Assembly (NCBI GenBank): GCA_016748015.1
Contig: JAAOMT010000009.1
Location: 328,459-392,458 of the forward strand
Reading direction: 5' to 3'
Length of the DNA stretch: 64,000 bases
Source: Geosiphon pyriformis
Lineage: Eukaryota > Glomeromycota > Glomeromycetes > Archaeosporales > Geosiphonaceae
Below the pieces are notes generated by a model. The model saw only the letters and a list, made by a program, of their open reading frames with translations. It ran no database searches and was not told the DNA's origin. The position numbers were made by a program, and so were the translations under genes. Below, in pieces: positions 49,355 to 61,177 of this stretch. Positions within the stretch are counted from its first letter, which is position 1, and the number at the start of each line of letters is the position of its first letter.

Positions 49355-50732
49355 TCAAGTAGGGTTTACTTGAGAGAAATCCTCCCAACAAACGCCCATG
49401 GTAACGCCAAAATAGGGGCCTTGATGTTTGAAATCTTCATCAAACTCTGAAATCGATTGGCCGGCGTTGCATTCCTAGAAATATCAAGAGTATTAGAAAG
49501 CTATAAAACAATCATAAAACTTTTAAACCAGCATGGCACAACCTGATTTTCTCCCCATTCGCTCCCTATATTCTCAAATGATAAAGGATCAATATTATCA
49601 GAAGGTTTGTACTTGGCACTTAAACGAGAATATCCAGGACATTCAAAATATTTCGTCTGTTCTTTTGAGCAATCACATTCCGGTGGTTTAATCCAGTATT
49701 CTGTTTCATGATGTTGCATAAAGTGTCGGCCATTTTCGATTAAAGGATAATGTGGTACTGGTTCATTGTCATATGTGAAACGCCAGACATTGAGATATGT
49801 GTTTACTAGCCGAGAAAATGGGAGGTTTCCAACCCTTGGCTGACCATAAGTAAAAACAGAGACACTAAGTTTGAGCAAGTTTGTTTTATTCAATCTTGGA
49901 GGATCAAGGTGTTTTGAAAGAAAAAGTTGTTCCAATTTCCAAGTTAGACCAGCAATAACTGCATATGCTATGTAATTGTAAAAATTCCTGAGATTGACCT
50001 GTTAGCAGTGTTTGAAATGTTTTTATATCAATAAAAATACTGACCACCCCCAATGGCATGTCCTACAAAATATATTTGAGTTATTTGTGCTGCTTCAACT
50101 GTATTTAGCTTTGCCATTATTTGATTATTTAGGTCAGGTCGTATTGCCATGACTTCGGTGTACCATCTCGTGTCTACTCGAATTAAACCATTTGTTTTTA
50201 ATCCTGGAATGCTGTAAGGAGTGAGAGTTGAAACTCTTGAATCCCATTGTTTCTTTGTCTTCAGCTCTCCTTTGAAATAAGCCACTATCCATCGTCTCTT
50301 TTCATTGACAACTATGTCAGCTGATCAAAAAAGTGCCATTAATCTATTTGGTAATTTTGCACGGTAAAATGATAGGAGAAACTTACCAATTAGATGGTTA
50401 TTGAATGCATTTTTCCCCACCTTATTTTGAGAAAGACAATATCCAAAATTTGCAATTATTGCTATTTCCTTCATTTTTCGCCATCCTATAAATAAACCAT
50501 TGCTGAGTATTTTTCGAGGTTCGATTTGTAAAAGCGAACCAATATTTGATCGTTTTAAAGTGATATTTTGCGAAAGGTAATATTTCTTGAAGGTGAGACT
50601 GGGAAAGTGACCTTTTAGCATCTTTGGATCAAGAAAAAACTTGATAGCACAAAGGGAAAATAAAAAACAAATACAGTGGAAGCAAACCAATGAATTTAAA
50701 GGGTTAAAATATCTTTTGCGATTAGTCTTCAT
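49355..50732 (-). CDS. Class-3 lipase homologue lacking the catalytic serine (GHAIGG)
   Basis: Four exons: 50732-50387, 50320-50045, 49967-49543 and 49474-49355 (about 388 aa). The start MKTNRKRYFNPLNSLVCFHC leads into a hydrophobic FLFSLCAIKFFL segment; an ATG at 50798 is the alternative. The fold is readable: MKEIAIIANFGYCLS, RRWIVAYFKGE, IYFVGHAIGG, VFTYGQPRVGN, TYDNEPVPHYP with the expected Asp, and QHHETEYWI with the expected His. In the elbow the nucleophile Ser is Ala. The ending GPYFGVTMGVC is shared with the intact paralogue at 21844-23318. The intron after GHAIGG is at the same position and phase as in both paralogues. All splice sites and frames are intact, so a retained non-hydrolytic role, for example lipid binding, is possible. 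Confidence 0.85.
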
Positions 50733-53522
50733 ATTAAGAAAGATGAAAATTATTAGTATTAAAAAATTTTTGTAAACTTTGAGACCGATAATAGTCAATC
50801 CTGTGATTGTTAATCTCTAAAAAGTTTGGAGTAATATGATCATTTACTTTAAGCAAATAAATTAACGGAAGCCTTGCAAGATATATTTAAGTAGTAATAT
50901 AAATAGTACACCATGGATTCTTTTTAAAAGTTATTCTTTTAAAAAAAACCAAATTGTCAAGAGTGTTTATCCATATTTGCAGTGTTAACCATTTTGAGGA
51001 AATTGAAACTAACAATCTAATTTTGATGCTTACTTAATTTATGCACGGAATAATTTTATTATATAGACTAGTCGATATTTCACATGTCGAATTTCGGACG
51101 CAAGTTTTCGAGAATTATTCCCAGTTCAGAAATTTAGAAATGGTAAAAGTCATTGATTTTTTTGGCCATGTGGTAGCAGACTTGATTACGTATACCTTTA
51201 TTAATATATCCCATAAAATGCAAATATAATAATTTACGCCTTTTCACATCATTAAAAATTTCCGATTTTTTAAATTGGATAATAAATGTGTAACTTAAAA
51301 GATGAATACTTGCCAAAGAGATCGATAATAAATGCAAGTTTATTGAATATCTCATCATTAAAGCTTTTGATAGATAAAAGTAAAAACTTTTTGGATAATT
51401 TTAATTCAAATAAAATTGCATTTGAACGCAATCACTTGTTAAACAAAAAACGTTTCAATTTTTTCGAAAATTCTTTTTAAATTTTCCTAATAAGATTTTT
51501 TCAATCGACTGAATTTATAGCAGCTTTATCTTGATATATTTAATTTCACTCGGAGTTGAATTTAGAATTAAAAAATTAGCCAAATATTTCTCCAGCAAGC
51601 TGTTATTCAGTTTGTTTTATTAGGATCTTCGAAAAGCAAAAAAATCTTGATTATGATCAGGATACTGGAATTTTATTAATTCTTTTCGGGGGGAACACAA
51701 AACAAAGAAAAAGCATACTACTTCAAATGACATCAATTCGAGTAGGATGTTGGCGACTGATGCCCAAATATTAGGGTGCTTAAAGAAATATGGATACTTT
51801 GTTAATTTAACCTTTTACATTGTCGACTATTATTGACTTGTGAGTAAAGACCGAGGGAATTTACAGATATATTTTAATTTGTAACATTAAAACAGAATTT
51901 GGCTCTTATGGATTATTTTAGGCATTAAAGGGACAGATTACCAAGTTTTTCGATTGTCGTAACGCATTAATAGGCTTGTTTCATATATCGATTGAATTGT
52001 TCAAGAATTGACAAAGAAAATCTCAGTAATTTATGGAATTTGGTCTTTGTTTAAAAAAGGTCAAGTTTTCTATTGGTCTTGGGAATTTATTAACATTGCA
52101 TTTAAAGAAAAGGCGTTTATTAAACATTTCTATCTAAACTTGTGACCAACCTCCGGTGGGGCAATTGGGGCTGGCAAATTACATAACCTCTCAATATTTA
52201 TATCGTGTAACATATCGTGACCAGACTTGTAACATAGAATGGTCTACAGGGGTGAAGGATCACCTACATGTAAAAACGAAAACTGGATTATTTGATAAGG
52301 TTTTTTACAGTTTTCTAGTGAAGCCATACAAAACAAATTCTTTGAGCTAGGATTTTCATCCTGGGCCTATTTCCATATTTTTGCGCAAAATAATTTAATA
52401 TTTTTCACCACCAAAGTAATATGAGTTGGATCGAATATGATATAATGTTAACACTTTTATACGATTGTTTCCTCGTGGTAATGCTTACAAAGGGGTTTTT
52501 ACCTCAAATATTACTTTTTCGGCCAGTCATTCATACTTGAAATATTTGGAAAAGCTTTGTGCTTATCTTGGGATACCGAAAAATTATTGGCAATTAATTA
52601 TGTTCTTGAATAGTATTCTAGGCATCGAAGATGAAGTAAACGGGGATAAGTTTGGTCAAAGATATTTACGTGACATATGAAAAAATTCTGTCCTCAGCTT
52701 AAAGATCAAAAACGCCCACAAGGGACCACAAATTATCAATAAATGAACTGGTATTTATAGTTCAAGATTGCTAATTTTCTTAATCTATGACAAATTTCAT
52801 GCACACAGGTTAAAATTTTTTTGACCTGATCGAAAAATTAATATTCCTAATTATATTTGAGATTTCAAAAAATTGTGGCCTAAAATTTCAAATTTTTCTT
52901 TAGATAAGAATTTTTTTAGGAGGTTTCCCTAATTCAAAATATTTACGATCCAGAAATTTGAGAAACCCAAACTGATAACAGCATTTAAATTAAATGATCA
53001 TTTAGAATTTAGGTTATAGTCGACATTTAGTTTATTGTCAACCAGTTCAGATCATGCGTTTGAACATGGTAAGCCATTCGTCCGACATTTGATAACATTT
53101 TAGGTAAAAAAAAATGCAAGCAAAACTTTATTTATTGTACAACTTTGAAAAGACTTGATATTACACTTAGACTCTCAAGACAAAGTTTGATAAACATTAG
53201 GCATAGGCACAAAAATCTTTAATGTAAACGGTGTTTTTGTTTGGGAATCTATATTATGTGCATTAAAATAGTTTTAACTTGTAAAGCTAATTCTATTGTC
53301 AAAAAATGGCTAAAGGCCATTTTATATTGGATAATGAAGAGATTAAAAAGATTGCTCTTTGGTTATTGTTGATTTTCGTAAGCTAGCGAAAAGTCAAATG
53401 TTTTTAAATTTTAATTCATTATATGGCAATATCTTGTCGAAAGAAAAAAAAATTCTCCATCAAGCCTATCAAAGAAAGAATTCCATTTAGCTAATATTTG
53501 GTCCCTATTTATTTTAGGGTTA
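50733..53522. other. Spacer with unsupported open stretches
   Basis: Two neighbouring plus-strand open stretches, 52156-52350 and 52465-52680, have reasonably mixed composition. The second contains LEKLCAYLGIPKNYWQLIMF. They could be exons of an unrecognised gene or a decayed element. I see no signal joining them with confidence. The rest is AT-rich spacer. Confidence 0.3.
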
Positions 53523-54038
53523 TTATATTTTCTGTGAAAAATTTTCAGCCCATCTAACTTGTTCCAATTGCAACCGGTTCCATCCATAACTTTTTCTCCT
53601 TGGATTAAAACTGTATTTTGATTTTTTAAATAGTTTCGTCGAATCCTTGATCTGGGTTATCTTTCTACATATCATTGTAAAACACCCTTCCACTATTTCC
53701 TCATCACCGTTTAAGTTCTTGGTTCGATGTTCAAAGAAGAAAAAATTCTTTGGCTTGACGGGACTTGCACCAATGGAGTCTGCTTTAAGATAACCGTGTC
53801 TTGGAATTGGTTGGTTATCTTCTTGAATTGGAGTATTGCGATGTGTCGGTCCTGTGATAATTATGTTTGAATTTTGGTTGTTTACTTTTTTGTGGTCAAT
53901 GGGTGAGAATGTCTGATTAAAAGAACTTTTCACACTAGATTGTGAGGAAATTCTGGAAATTCTGGAAATACTAGTTTTTCTGGCCTTGTTTTTCGAAAAT
54001 CTAAGACTCATCTTGGCAATTTCCTGATAGACTTTCAA
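53523..54038 (-). CDS. Small basic protein with SIGxSP motif, unknown function
   Basis: A single open frame of 171 aa starting MKVYQEIAKMSLRFSKNK; the ATG at 54011 is an alternative start. It is Lys/Arg/Ser-rich at the N-terminus (SISRISRISSQSSVKSS), with a middle motif GYLKADSIGASPVKPKNF and a basic C-terminus. There is no signal peptide or membrane segment. The SIG-x-SP core followed by basic residues recurs in the next gene (54961-55440, same strand), which suggests a diverged pair. SP and basic contexts look like proline-directed phosphorylation sites. No family was recognised. Confidence 0.45.
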   Translation of the reverse strand: MKVYQEIAKMSLRFSKNKARKTSISRISRISSQSSVKSSFNQTFSPIDHKKVNNQNSNIIITGPTHRNTPIQEDNQPIPRHGYLKADSIGASPVKPKNFFFFEHRTKNLNGDEEIVEGCFTMICRKITQIKDSTKLFKKSKYSFNPRRKSYGWNRLQLEQVRWAENFSQKI

Positions 54039-54960
54039 GTTGATTAATTAAAGGATAAGAATGTGAAGTGAAGAATACAAATTATAAAATAAAGAGGGAA
54101 TAAATGACTTTTTTAAGAAAGTCTTATAAAGAAAGGGAAAAGCTAATGAGAATGTTGAATTCTTTGCTCTGATAAAGAGATAGCAATATACAAGGATAAC
54201 CGCTTTTATATACAGAAAATTAGCGTCTTACCAAAAAATTTGGGTGACAGAAATAAAAGCTTTTGTGGAAAATCCATTCCTTTTAGCGTGAATGACCGTA
54301 CCTCACGAATTTAGCGTGAAAAGTTCTTAATGTTTCCTAAAGATCTCACTTTATATTAATTGGGCTAGGAGAGGAACAAATTAAAGGTAACACAATTATG
54401 GAGATACCATGCCTTTATTTTAAGTTTTACAGTCACTTTTAGTTTCCAACCAAATAAATCAATTAATCCGGACGAATACCTCGATTTAGACTTTTGTAAA
54501 ACAACTTTAAAGCTGCAATGTTATAGTGTCACTGTAATTGTGACCAAACGTGTCCGGAACTATATGATCTCTATCTTTGAAAGAAGAGTAGGTATCAATT
54601 TTTCATTGGTGCTTCAAAGAAATAAACTCATCTGTTCGAGATGAAGAAGGTTGGCACAAAATTAGAATCTTGCCATTTTTATTTCTTATCATTGAAATAA
54701 TGGAAGCAAAGGCGAAACTTTACTATGTATAAAATGCCACAAAAAAATCTTTAATAATTTACTTTGGGAAAATGGTGATACACAACAACGACTATTTATA
54801 TATCATTATGAATTTTGCGCCATGTATGTTGAAGAAAAATTTACATCGGAAAAAGGCTCATTGGCTCGTAATAAATAATTTATTATTTTTTAAAAGTGAT
54901 TACTCATTTAAAAATGAAATTTTATTATTCATAATTCTCTAAAGATGTAAGATAATGGTT
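54039..54960. other. Spacer between two small genes
   Basis: No gene was recognised. The stretch near 54280-54320 contains two TTTAGCGTGAA copies, a small direct repeat about 180 bp upstream of nothing obvious. Confidence 0.3.
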
Positions 54961-55440
54961 TCAAATTATAATGATATATCGTTTTCCAGCGTTTAATATA
55001 ATTCGAAGCAACTCAATTGCAGTATTTCTTATCTTTTTGAAAATTATTTTAATTCGGTTGGAATTCTTTTCAGGTGGTTTTATTTGATCATCAACACAAT
55101 ACACTTCCATCTTTAATTTTAAAATTGAAAACCTTTTTCCAGCTCTTGGGCTTTTGCCTATTGAGTTTCGTCTTAAATGTGGTAATTGGTTTAAAGTATA
55201 TAATGAATGACTACTTTGCCAAGAATGACATCTATTTTGCCATTGAAAAGGTAAGGAGAAGGAGGTGGAGGAAGAGTTTGTTCGGGTATGTGTACTGGAA
55301 GAAGAAGGTAATTCAAGACTGGAAAACCTTTCATTGGCAATAGGGTGAGTAATGTCAAACGAGGATTTGATGCTTGAGTATTTTGTTTTAAGTGAGGCGG
55401 TTTGTACAAGAAAAGGTAAATTATAGTCGCTTTTATTCAT
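54961..55440 (-). CDS. Small basic Ser-rich protein with SIGxSP motif, unknown function
   Basis: A single exon of about 159 aa starting at the ATG at 55440 (MNKSDYNLPFL); an upstream in-frame ATG at 55536 would add 32 hydrophobic residues. It has a Ser/Thr-rich stretch (LPSSSSTHTRTNSSSTSFSL), then LRRNSIGKSPRAGKRFSILK, then a basic helical C-terminus (RIKIIFKKIRNTAIELLRII). RRNS resembles a basophilic kinase site. It shares the SIGxSP core with the gene at 53523-54038. Function unknown. Confidence 0.45.
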   Translation of the reverse strand: MNKSDYNLPFLVQTASLKTKYSSIKSSFDITHPIANERFSSLELPSSSSTHTRTNSSSTSFSLPFQWQNRCHSWQSSHSLYTLNQLPHLRRNSIGKSPRAGKRFSILKLKMEVYCVDDQIKPPEKNSNRIKIIFKKIRNTAIELLRIILNAGKRYIIII

Positions 55441-55536
55441 ATCTTTTTGATTTATGGTATACAAGATGTAAGGAGACTTTAAATTGAAAATTGAAAAATG
55501 GAAAATGAGATATTGGTGAAACTTTGAAAGTATCAA

Positions 55537-57125
55537 GAGAAAAGATTTAGAGAAATGAATTTTGCAGTTTGAAATGCAAATTTATGTATCTGAAGATGGG
55601 TTAATATGAGAAACCAGTTCCTTGACATCATTTTCAAAGAAAATTCTGAAAAGAAACTGTTTACTAAATCATATTTATAATATAATAATTCGGATTCGGA
55701 GAATCCCATATTTGTTTGAATTTGAACACCATCAACTTCAATTAAAAGACGTTCAAGTTTTATTAGGTATGCGTTATGTTTTTGTTTTCAGCATTGTTCT
55801 ATCTGAAGCATTGAAATGAATATCATTTGACTAATAAAATATCGCCGAAATTAAGAATCTATTATTGGGAATTCGAAGATACGGTTCACAACTTGGTTTT
55901 GTCAACAAAAGTTTATAAAATATTTTTGTTTTCTTTTTATTAGAATAAAACTCCGTGTTTGATATGTTTCTAATTTTTATTAAGAATTTTCTTTCAAAAA
56001 AAAAGAATTGGTTTTTTAAAGCATTTAAAACTGTTTTACTCAATTTGATGAATTAAGAGTATTTTTATTATGAATATTTTATTTAATTCTATCCATAAAT
56101 AAAAGTTCATAACCTAAATTCAAAGTTACATAGAATATAAGATCTAAAAATTATTGAAATTTATTATTATTTAATCACTCATAAACTTGAATTCAGCTAA
56201 TTTATTGATACAATTATTGTCAACAAGATAAAAAAGTATAAAGGTTTAACAGGTTTTTAAATGAAAGAAGTGTGTTGAAAGTATGTTAAATTAGTTTTTA
56301 GATTAAAGAAATTTACACAAAAGATTGATTTAATTTGAATTCAGCTTGTTTGATATTATTATTATTATTATTATTATTAAAGATACTTTTATTTTGTTGC
56401 TTTTTGTTCAAGTTTTTTTATTTATTTATTTATAAGCTGAAAAGAATTTAATTTCAAAATTGTGAAAATGATTTGTCATGTCATAATTTATACAGTCAAA
56501 TGTTACTTTAATATAAAAGAAATTTTTTTCAGACACTTTTTTTAGTAATTTTACTTTAATTCGAAATAAATGTTTCAAGACTTTAAACATTGAGCAAGAT
56601 AACAGCCTCAAAGATTTAATAAAAATTATCAAAATATTAGATTTATTTAATCATTTTAAATTTGTTTTATGCTAGGAAAAACATTAAGAAATAGCTCCCT
56701 TTTAAAAAAAAATTCTTTTTAGAATACTTTTTTGAAAATCTTTGACAGCATGAAAAAATAATATTTTGGCACGAATGAATAAATGTATGATGATTTATTA
56801 TTATTTTTAGAATCTTTTTGATCAAGAAATGGCGGTAAAGATGAAGCTTTCTCCGAAATTCCTATCGTGATTATGAGTCAACATATGATAATCCACACTC
56901 ATATACATGTCATGTTGTCATTGTTGATTCATCAAGGGAGCAATCATCACGAGGGATGGTTGAACAAATACATCATACATGTAAAAATTCTTTGATTTTT
57001 GTTTCACCTTATTTGGATTGATTGAGTCGTACAATGATACTTTTTTTTTTTAAAAAAAATGCTACCACCAGCGGACGTGTTGTTAACGACAGAATTCAGT
57101 AAAGTGCCAAAGTCTCACTCAGCTA
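55537..57125. other. AT-rich spacer with (TTA)n runs
   Basis: No gene was recognised. A TTA/ATT run lies at about 56355-56380. The last 80 bases before 57126 would be the 3' flank of the Fanzor relic, where guide-RNA ends of such elements usually lie. Confidence 0.4.
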
Positions 57126-58985
57126 CTATTCAAATTTTATGCAGCCATTTAATAGAGCTCGAAGAAAAATACCACGTGCACCGTTAACATCTCTATCAAT
57201 ATTCAAGTCGCACCCATGGCAACGGAAGGACTTCTTTCTTCCATGTTTTTCGTTGATCCACTCACATTGACTGCAGGTCTTGCTTGTATACGCCTCTGAG
57301 ACTGTGCACACTCGTTTTCCATATTCCTCGGCTTTTGATGAAAGCCTCTTCCTGAGCCTTGAGTGTGCCCATGTCATCATTTTTTGAACCGTCTTGGAAT
57401 TAATTTTCCGTTTTTAGGTCTTTCTCCCTATCTGGCTCGCATTGAAGGGTGGGATGATGATAATGTCAAACATTTTTACGAGCCATAGAGCGGTCTTCTT
57501 GTGGACCTCATCCACAAGATTGCGAATTCGTTGGCGCATTCGTGCTTGTGCACGTCGCATCGAGTTACGCTTCTTCGCAGGAGCCTGAGCCGTAAGAGAG
57601 ATTAGGCGATCGAGTGCGAGGCAGATGCGGACAAGCTTTTGGGCATTATTGCCCCCAATTTCGCCACAGCCTCGTGTTGGAGAATACCTATTAATTAATA
57701 GTACAACAGGTTGTAAATTAATTATAACATTTTATTTTAATATTTTATTTTTAACATCATTTCTGTTATTAACTTACCAGGTCTGAAAGGTACAAACACC
57801 TGGATCTAGAGAGCAAATTTCCACTTAGTTCTTGTCATCATCATTGGGGGTAGCCTTTTTTTCTCATAGACCCATATAAATGTCCACTGCTGAAGCAACT
57901 GATCATATACCAGCTTGCTATCACAATGTGCCTTTCCTTCCTTGTTGGGCCAATTATTTTTTTTTTTCGATCCTCAAAATGAAGTGAAGGTGTGTATTGG
58001 CATTTTTCCATCGTGAATAAATTTTTTGTTCTTGGGATGATGTCTTGGAATTTTTTTGCTTTTGTTTTTGGAACATAGTGATTGTAATGGTTCTTAAGGG
58101 CCAGATTCATGATTATTCTGTTGTTTTTTTTGTTTCTTTTGTCTGCTATTTTTTTGCTTGGAATTTTGATATTGAGGACTGGGTGTTTTCTTTTGGGATT
58201 CCTGTGATTGTTGACCAGACTTGTGGTTATTTTGTTTTTCATTTCGTCATTCCTTCAGTTTTTTGTTTTTTTTTGTTTTTATGGTTGATCATCAGAAATT
58301 TGCTCCCATGAATGAAGTTTATATTTATAAAACAACAAACCATTTTTGCAGTTTTGCTCCTGAATTGTAATTGTTTGTCGTAATTGTTTTCATGAGCGGA
58401 ACCAAAGATGATGCCAGGCAGGTTTTTCAAGCTTTTGTGCCTCAATGTTTCGGCAAATAACAAGCTCCTGGGCTTGGAGCCTCCCTTTATGGTTTCATCA
58501 AGAATGTTAGCAGGTACCTTTTTCATATAAAACCATGTTGTTGCAATGCGTTCTTTTAGTAAATCCCGAAAATGTTTAAAATCAGAGTGTTTATAGCCCT
58601 TTTTCTTTTCCTTTTTCCTTTTTTTCTTGTTCAAAACATAATCTTCTACTACCATGTTATATATTACCCTATAATAACAAGTGTAGCATAAAGTCAATAT
58701 TTCCAATATATATAACATATTTAAAATCTTAACCTCTTTTTACCTGGCACAGCCCATCCATTGTTTCATTATTATTTTTTGTTTTGCATTTGGATACACA
58801 CAAATTTTCAAACTCCTTATTATTTCTTCCACCTTTTGTTTCTTCCGAGTATAAGAAAGAAGACTTGCCCCAACTTTGCACTTCTTGTTGCTCATTTCTT
58901 CTTCACTGTTAACAATTGAGGTTTGTGTTGATTGTGATGATATCCTTAACCAGGTTATTGGCCGTGAAATTGGATGATGAGTCAT
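57126..58985 (-). pseudogene. Broken Fanzor (eukaryotic TnpB-like) gene
   Basis: Fanzors are RNA-guided nucleases of eukaryotic mobile elements, related to bacterial TnpB. Near the N-terminus RSLKICVYPNAKQKIIMKQW then GCAR|VIYNMVVEDYVL spans an intron (exon end 58744, next exon from 58668). The RuvC-I block is SLDPGVCTFQTWYSP (Asp at 57806-57804), also split by an intron (57777-57688). FDIIIIPPFNASQI and KINSKTVQKMMTWAHSRLR precede the RuvC-II Glu in SEAYTSKTCSQC. The zinc ribbon (CSQC...CHGC) and the RuvC-III Asp in LNIDRDVNGARGIFLRAL close the protein at 57126. Damage: an in-frame TAA at 57416-57414, a two-base TC duplication next to RuvC-I (about 57809-57814), a long A-run shift near 57957-57967 and further breaks in between. 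The gene is spliced, so it is not bacterial contamination. No element termini were identified. Confidence 0.85.
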
Positions 58986-59640
58986 TTTATGTGTGTGTGT
59001 ACCATGATGGTTTTTGTGTTGTTGAAGCAGTGGTGACAGAGTCAGTATCAGTGGACAACCACAGTCTAAATACCAAAATGATAGGTATAAGTCTTTACCT
59101 CCAAGCAATAAAGAGTAAAAAAAAGAAAAACACACCTCTTGGACCAAGCTGCGACATGATCGTTCCAGTAGGGTCTTGCCTGCGACATCATCAAAAACGA
59201 GGTGAGAAAGGTATAATTGTTGATGTTGCTTCTTTTAAAAAGAAGAGGCAGGCATAAAATATGTAATAAAACGTAAGAATTCAGAAATGGTGGTCAGATT
59301 GTAAGCTCACGCAATTGTATATGTAACGATATTAATAATTAATTGATATTTAATTAATCAATACAATTAAAATGCCATATTAAACAATACAATTAAAATG
59401 GCATTAAAATATTAAAACTAAATTTATATTTAATATTAGTATTATAAACTAATACAGAATGATCTTGGGAATTACCCACCGTGATAGACTGCCAATTTGC
59501 CTTCTTCCAATATAACTTTTTTCTGGACTAAATCAATTTTTGATTTATGAATCATGTAAATTCGAATAATTTATCACCCATTTAGTTTTTTAATCTATCA
59601 CTTTAGCATTAAGTTTTTGTATTTTTAAACATTCCAATAT
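58986..59640. other. Upstream flank of the Fanzor relic
   Basis: No gene was recognised. A short direct repeat (AATACAATTAAAATG) occurs twice at about 59360-59400, followed by AT-rich DNA. The plus-strand open stretch 58916-59257 runs antisense to the Fanzor N-terminus. Confidence 0.35.
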
Positions 59641-60190
59641 AGAGTACCCCAAAAAGCGACGCGCGATTCAAATTGAACACGAAAATTCTGACACTTTTTT
59701 CGATTTATTTTATTTTAAACAATTTATATGCTGAATAAAAAATATATCTAATTAATACTTTGTTGGCCCTCCATTTGACTTCAATATTACTTCAATCTTC
59801 CTTGACATTAAGGCAATAACTTCTTCGAGAACAGAGGCAATCTTAAGTTTCGAAAACAGATTTCAACAGCCTCCAAACGTTTCTCAATTGGATTCAGGTC
59901 TTGCGAATTCACCCACCAATTGATAGTCATAATTTTATTTTCCATCAAACATTTTCGCGATTTTTTTCTGCATTATGAATCGGCGCGTTATCTTGCGAAC
60001 TTTCCGGAACGTGCTAAGTTTTCACGTTTTCCCTGTTCTTTTGTACTTTGTCAATAAATCGGCGTATTGTTATGGTCTCACGTCATTTCCAAGAATTTTT
60101 TGCGATTTGAGCGGCATTTATGGTTTCAATGTATGCTTGAATCTTTCCTTTTGTTTTTAATTTCTTCCAACTATGTAAAAGTGAACGTCA
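59641..60190 (-). mobile_element. Tc1/mariner transposase relic
   Basis: The minus strand reads QDNAPIHNAEKNRENV near 59995-59948 and SQDLNPIEKRLEAV near 59906-59865. These are the second and third acidic motifs of DDE_3 transposases, spaced about 35 residues apart as in Tc1-type DD34E enzymes. Frames are interrupted by stops on both sides. The left side begins with AGTACCCCAAAAAGCG, which may be a terminal repeat, but no matching right end was found. This is a different subfamily from the copies at 905 and 17515. Confidence 0.75.
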
Positions 60191-60599
60191 TTTTGTCACA
60201 TAACAAATATTATAATGTTGACGAGTTGTAAAAAGTAAACCGTTTTTCGAAAAAGGTAGAAAAATTGATACATGTATATTGATTTTTAAAAAATGGTTAT
60301 ACATGCAAATCGTCTACAGAAAAATAAATTTCTTTAATTATGAAACATGAGCTAACAAAACTTTGAAATTTTACATTTTTTTTAATATTGGATTAAATAA
60401 TGTCTTGTGCTGACAATTGTAGCGTATGAGGTCAAAGGTCTCTCTTCAATCCTGTTAGGCGAAAATGTCCTTTACATTATTTTTTAAGCTATTAGGCATT
60501 TTTAATGTAACGCTATCCTTCAATGCTCTTTCTTCATCTTCCATTAAAATTTCATCCCAAAGTCCCACAAGCATAATTCAAAAACTGCCTCTTTGTGAC
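60191..60599. other. Spacer
   Basis: AT-rich, no gene recognised. Confidence 0.35.
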
Positions 60600-60800
60600 T
60601 CAAGACAATAATGTTGTCGTAGTTCTGGCGAATATCATTACCCGTTGAACCTGATCTTGTGACATGCCTTCTTGTTCCGTAAAACTTTTGAAAATCATTA
60701 GCCAAATCTCCAAAGGCCATGTTAATTTTAAAATTTTCTTTACGGGATTCTTACTGCTCTTTATGGTTTTAGTACCAGCACTGAATAATACTACTCGCAA
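60600..60800 (-). pseudogene. Possible F-box-like fragment
   Basis: The 66-codon minus-strand frame contains LTWPLEIWLMIFKSFTEQEG followed by QVQRVMIFAR, which resembles an F-box (LPxEIWxxIF...RV...). F-box domains normally sit near the N-terminus and link to Skp1 in SCF ubiquitin ligases. No clear downstream exons were found: after the stop, another frame continues briefly (VLSHKEAVFELCLWDFG). It is either one exon of a poorly visible gene or a fragment. Low confidence. Confidence 0.35.
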
Positions 60801-60859
60801 TAATCTGAGAAATTGTAAGGCTGCTAAGCCTTGATTTTTGTTATACCAATCGTTTTCTT

Positions 60860-61177
60860 TTAACAGTTGTAAATCGATGTTCCGACTTCAGACGCCAACT
60901 CATGTTGTCGTATATTTATCTTGGCTTTTATTAGGCCTTGATAATTAAGCGTTGATAAGTTGTGGTCATTAATCCATTGGAATCTCAAGGTTTCAAGGTG
61001 TATATTATTGAGCAGCGAATGACGAAATTCGATTAAATTATTTGTGTTGAAATCAAGAGATTTTTCATCGGTATCATAATATATTGCAAAACGAAGTACG
61101 TTTCCTTGATGGGTTTTTGGAATATCATAAAAATATGAATTAAAACTGGGAAAAAAAGTAATACATACATATGCCAA
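60860..61177 (-). other. Open stretch of unknown status
   Basis: A 105-codon frame with mixed composition (contains KTHQGNVLRFAIYYDTDEKS) on the minus strand, upstream of the F-box-like fragment. No motif was recognised and no connecting splice sites were established. It may be an exon of the same locus or a remnant. Confidence 0.3.

Noticed and set aside
55074-55343. 89-codon plus-strand frame opposite the SIGxSP gene
   Set aside because: Antisense shadow without motif; the minus frame is longer and shares a motif with its neighbour.
57126-57380. Bacterial IS605-type OrfB zinc ribbon, possible contamination
   Set aside because: Upstream motifs are joined across spliceosomal introns and the flanks have the same composition as the rest of the window, so a eukaryotic Fanzor fits better.
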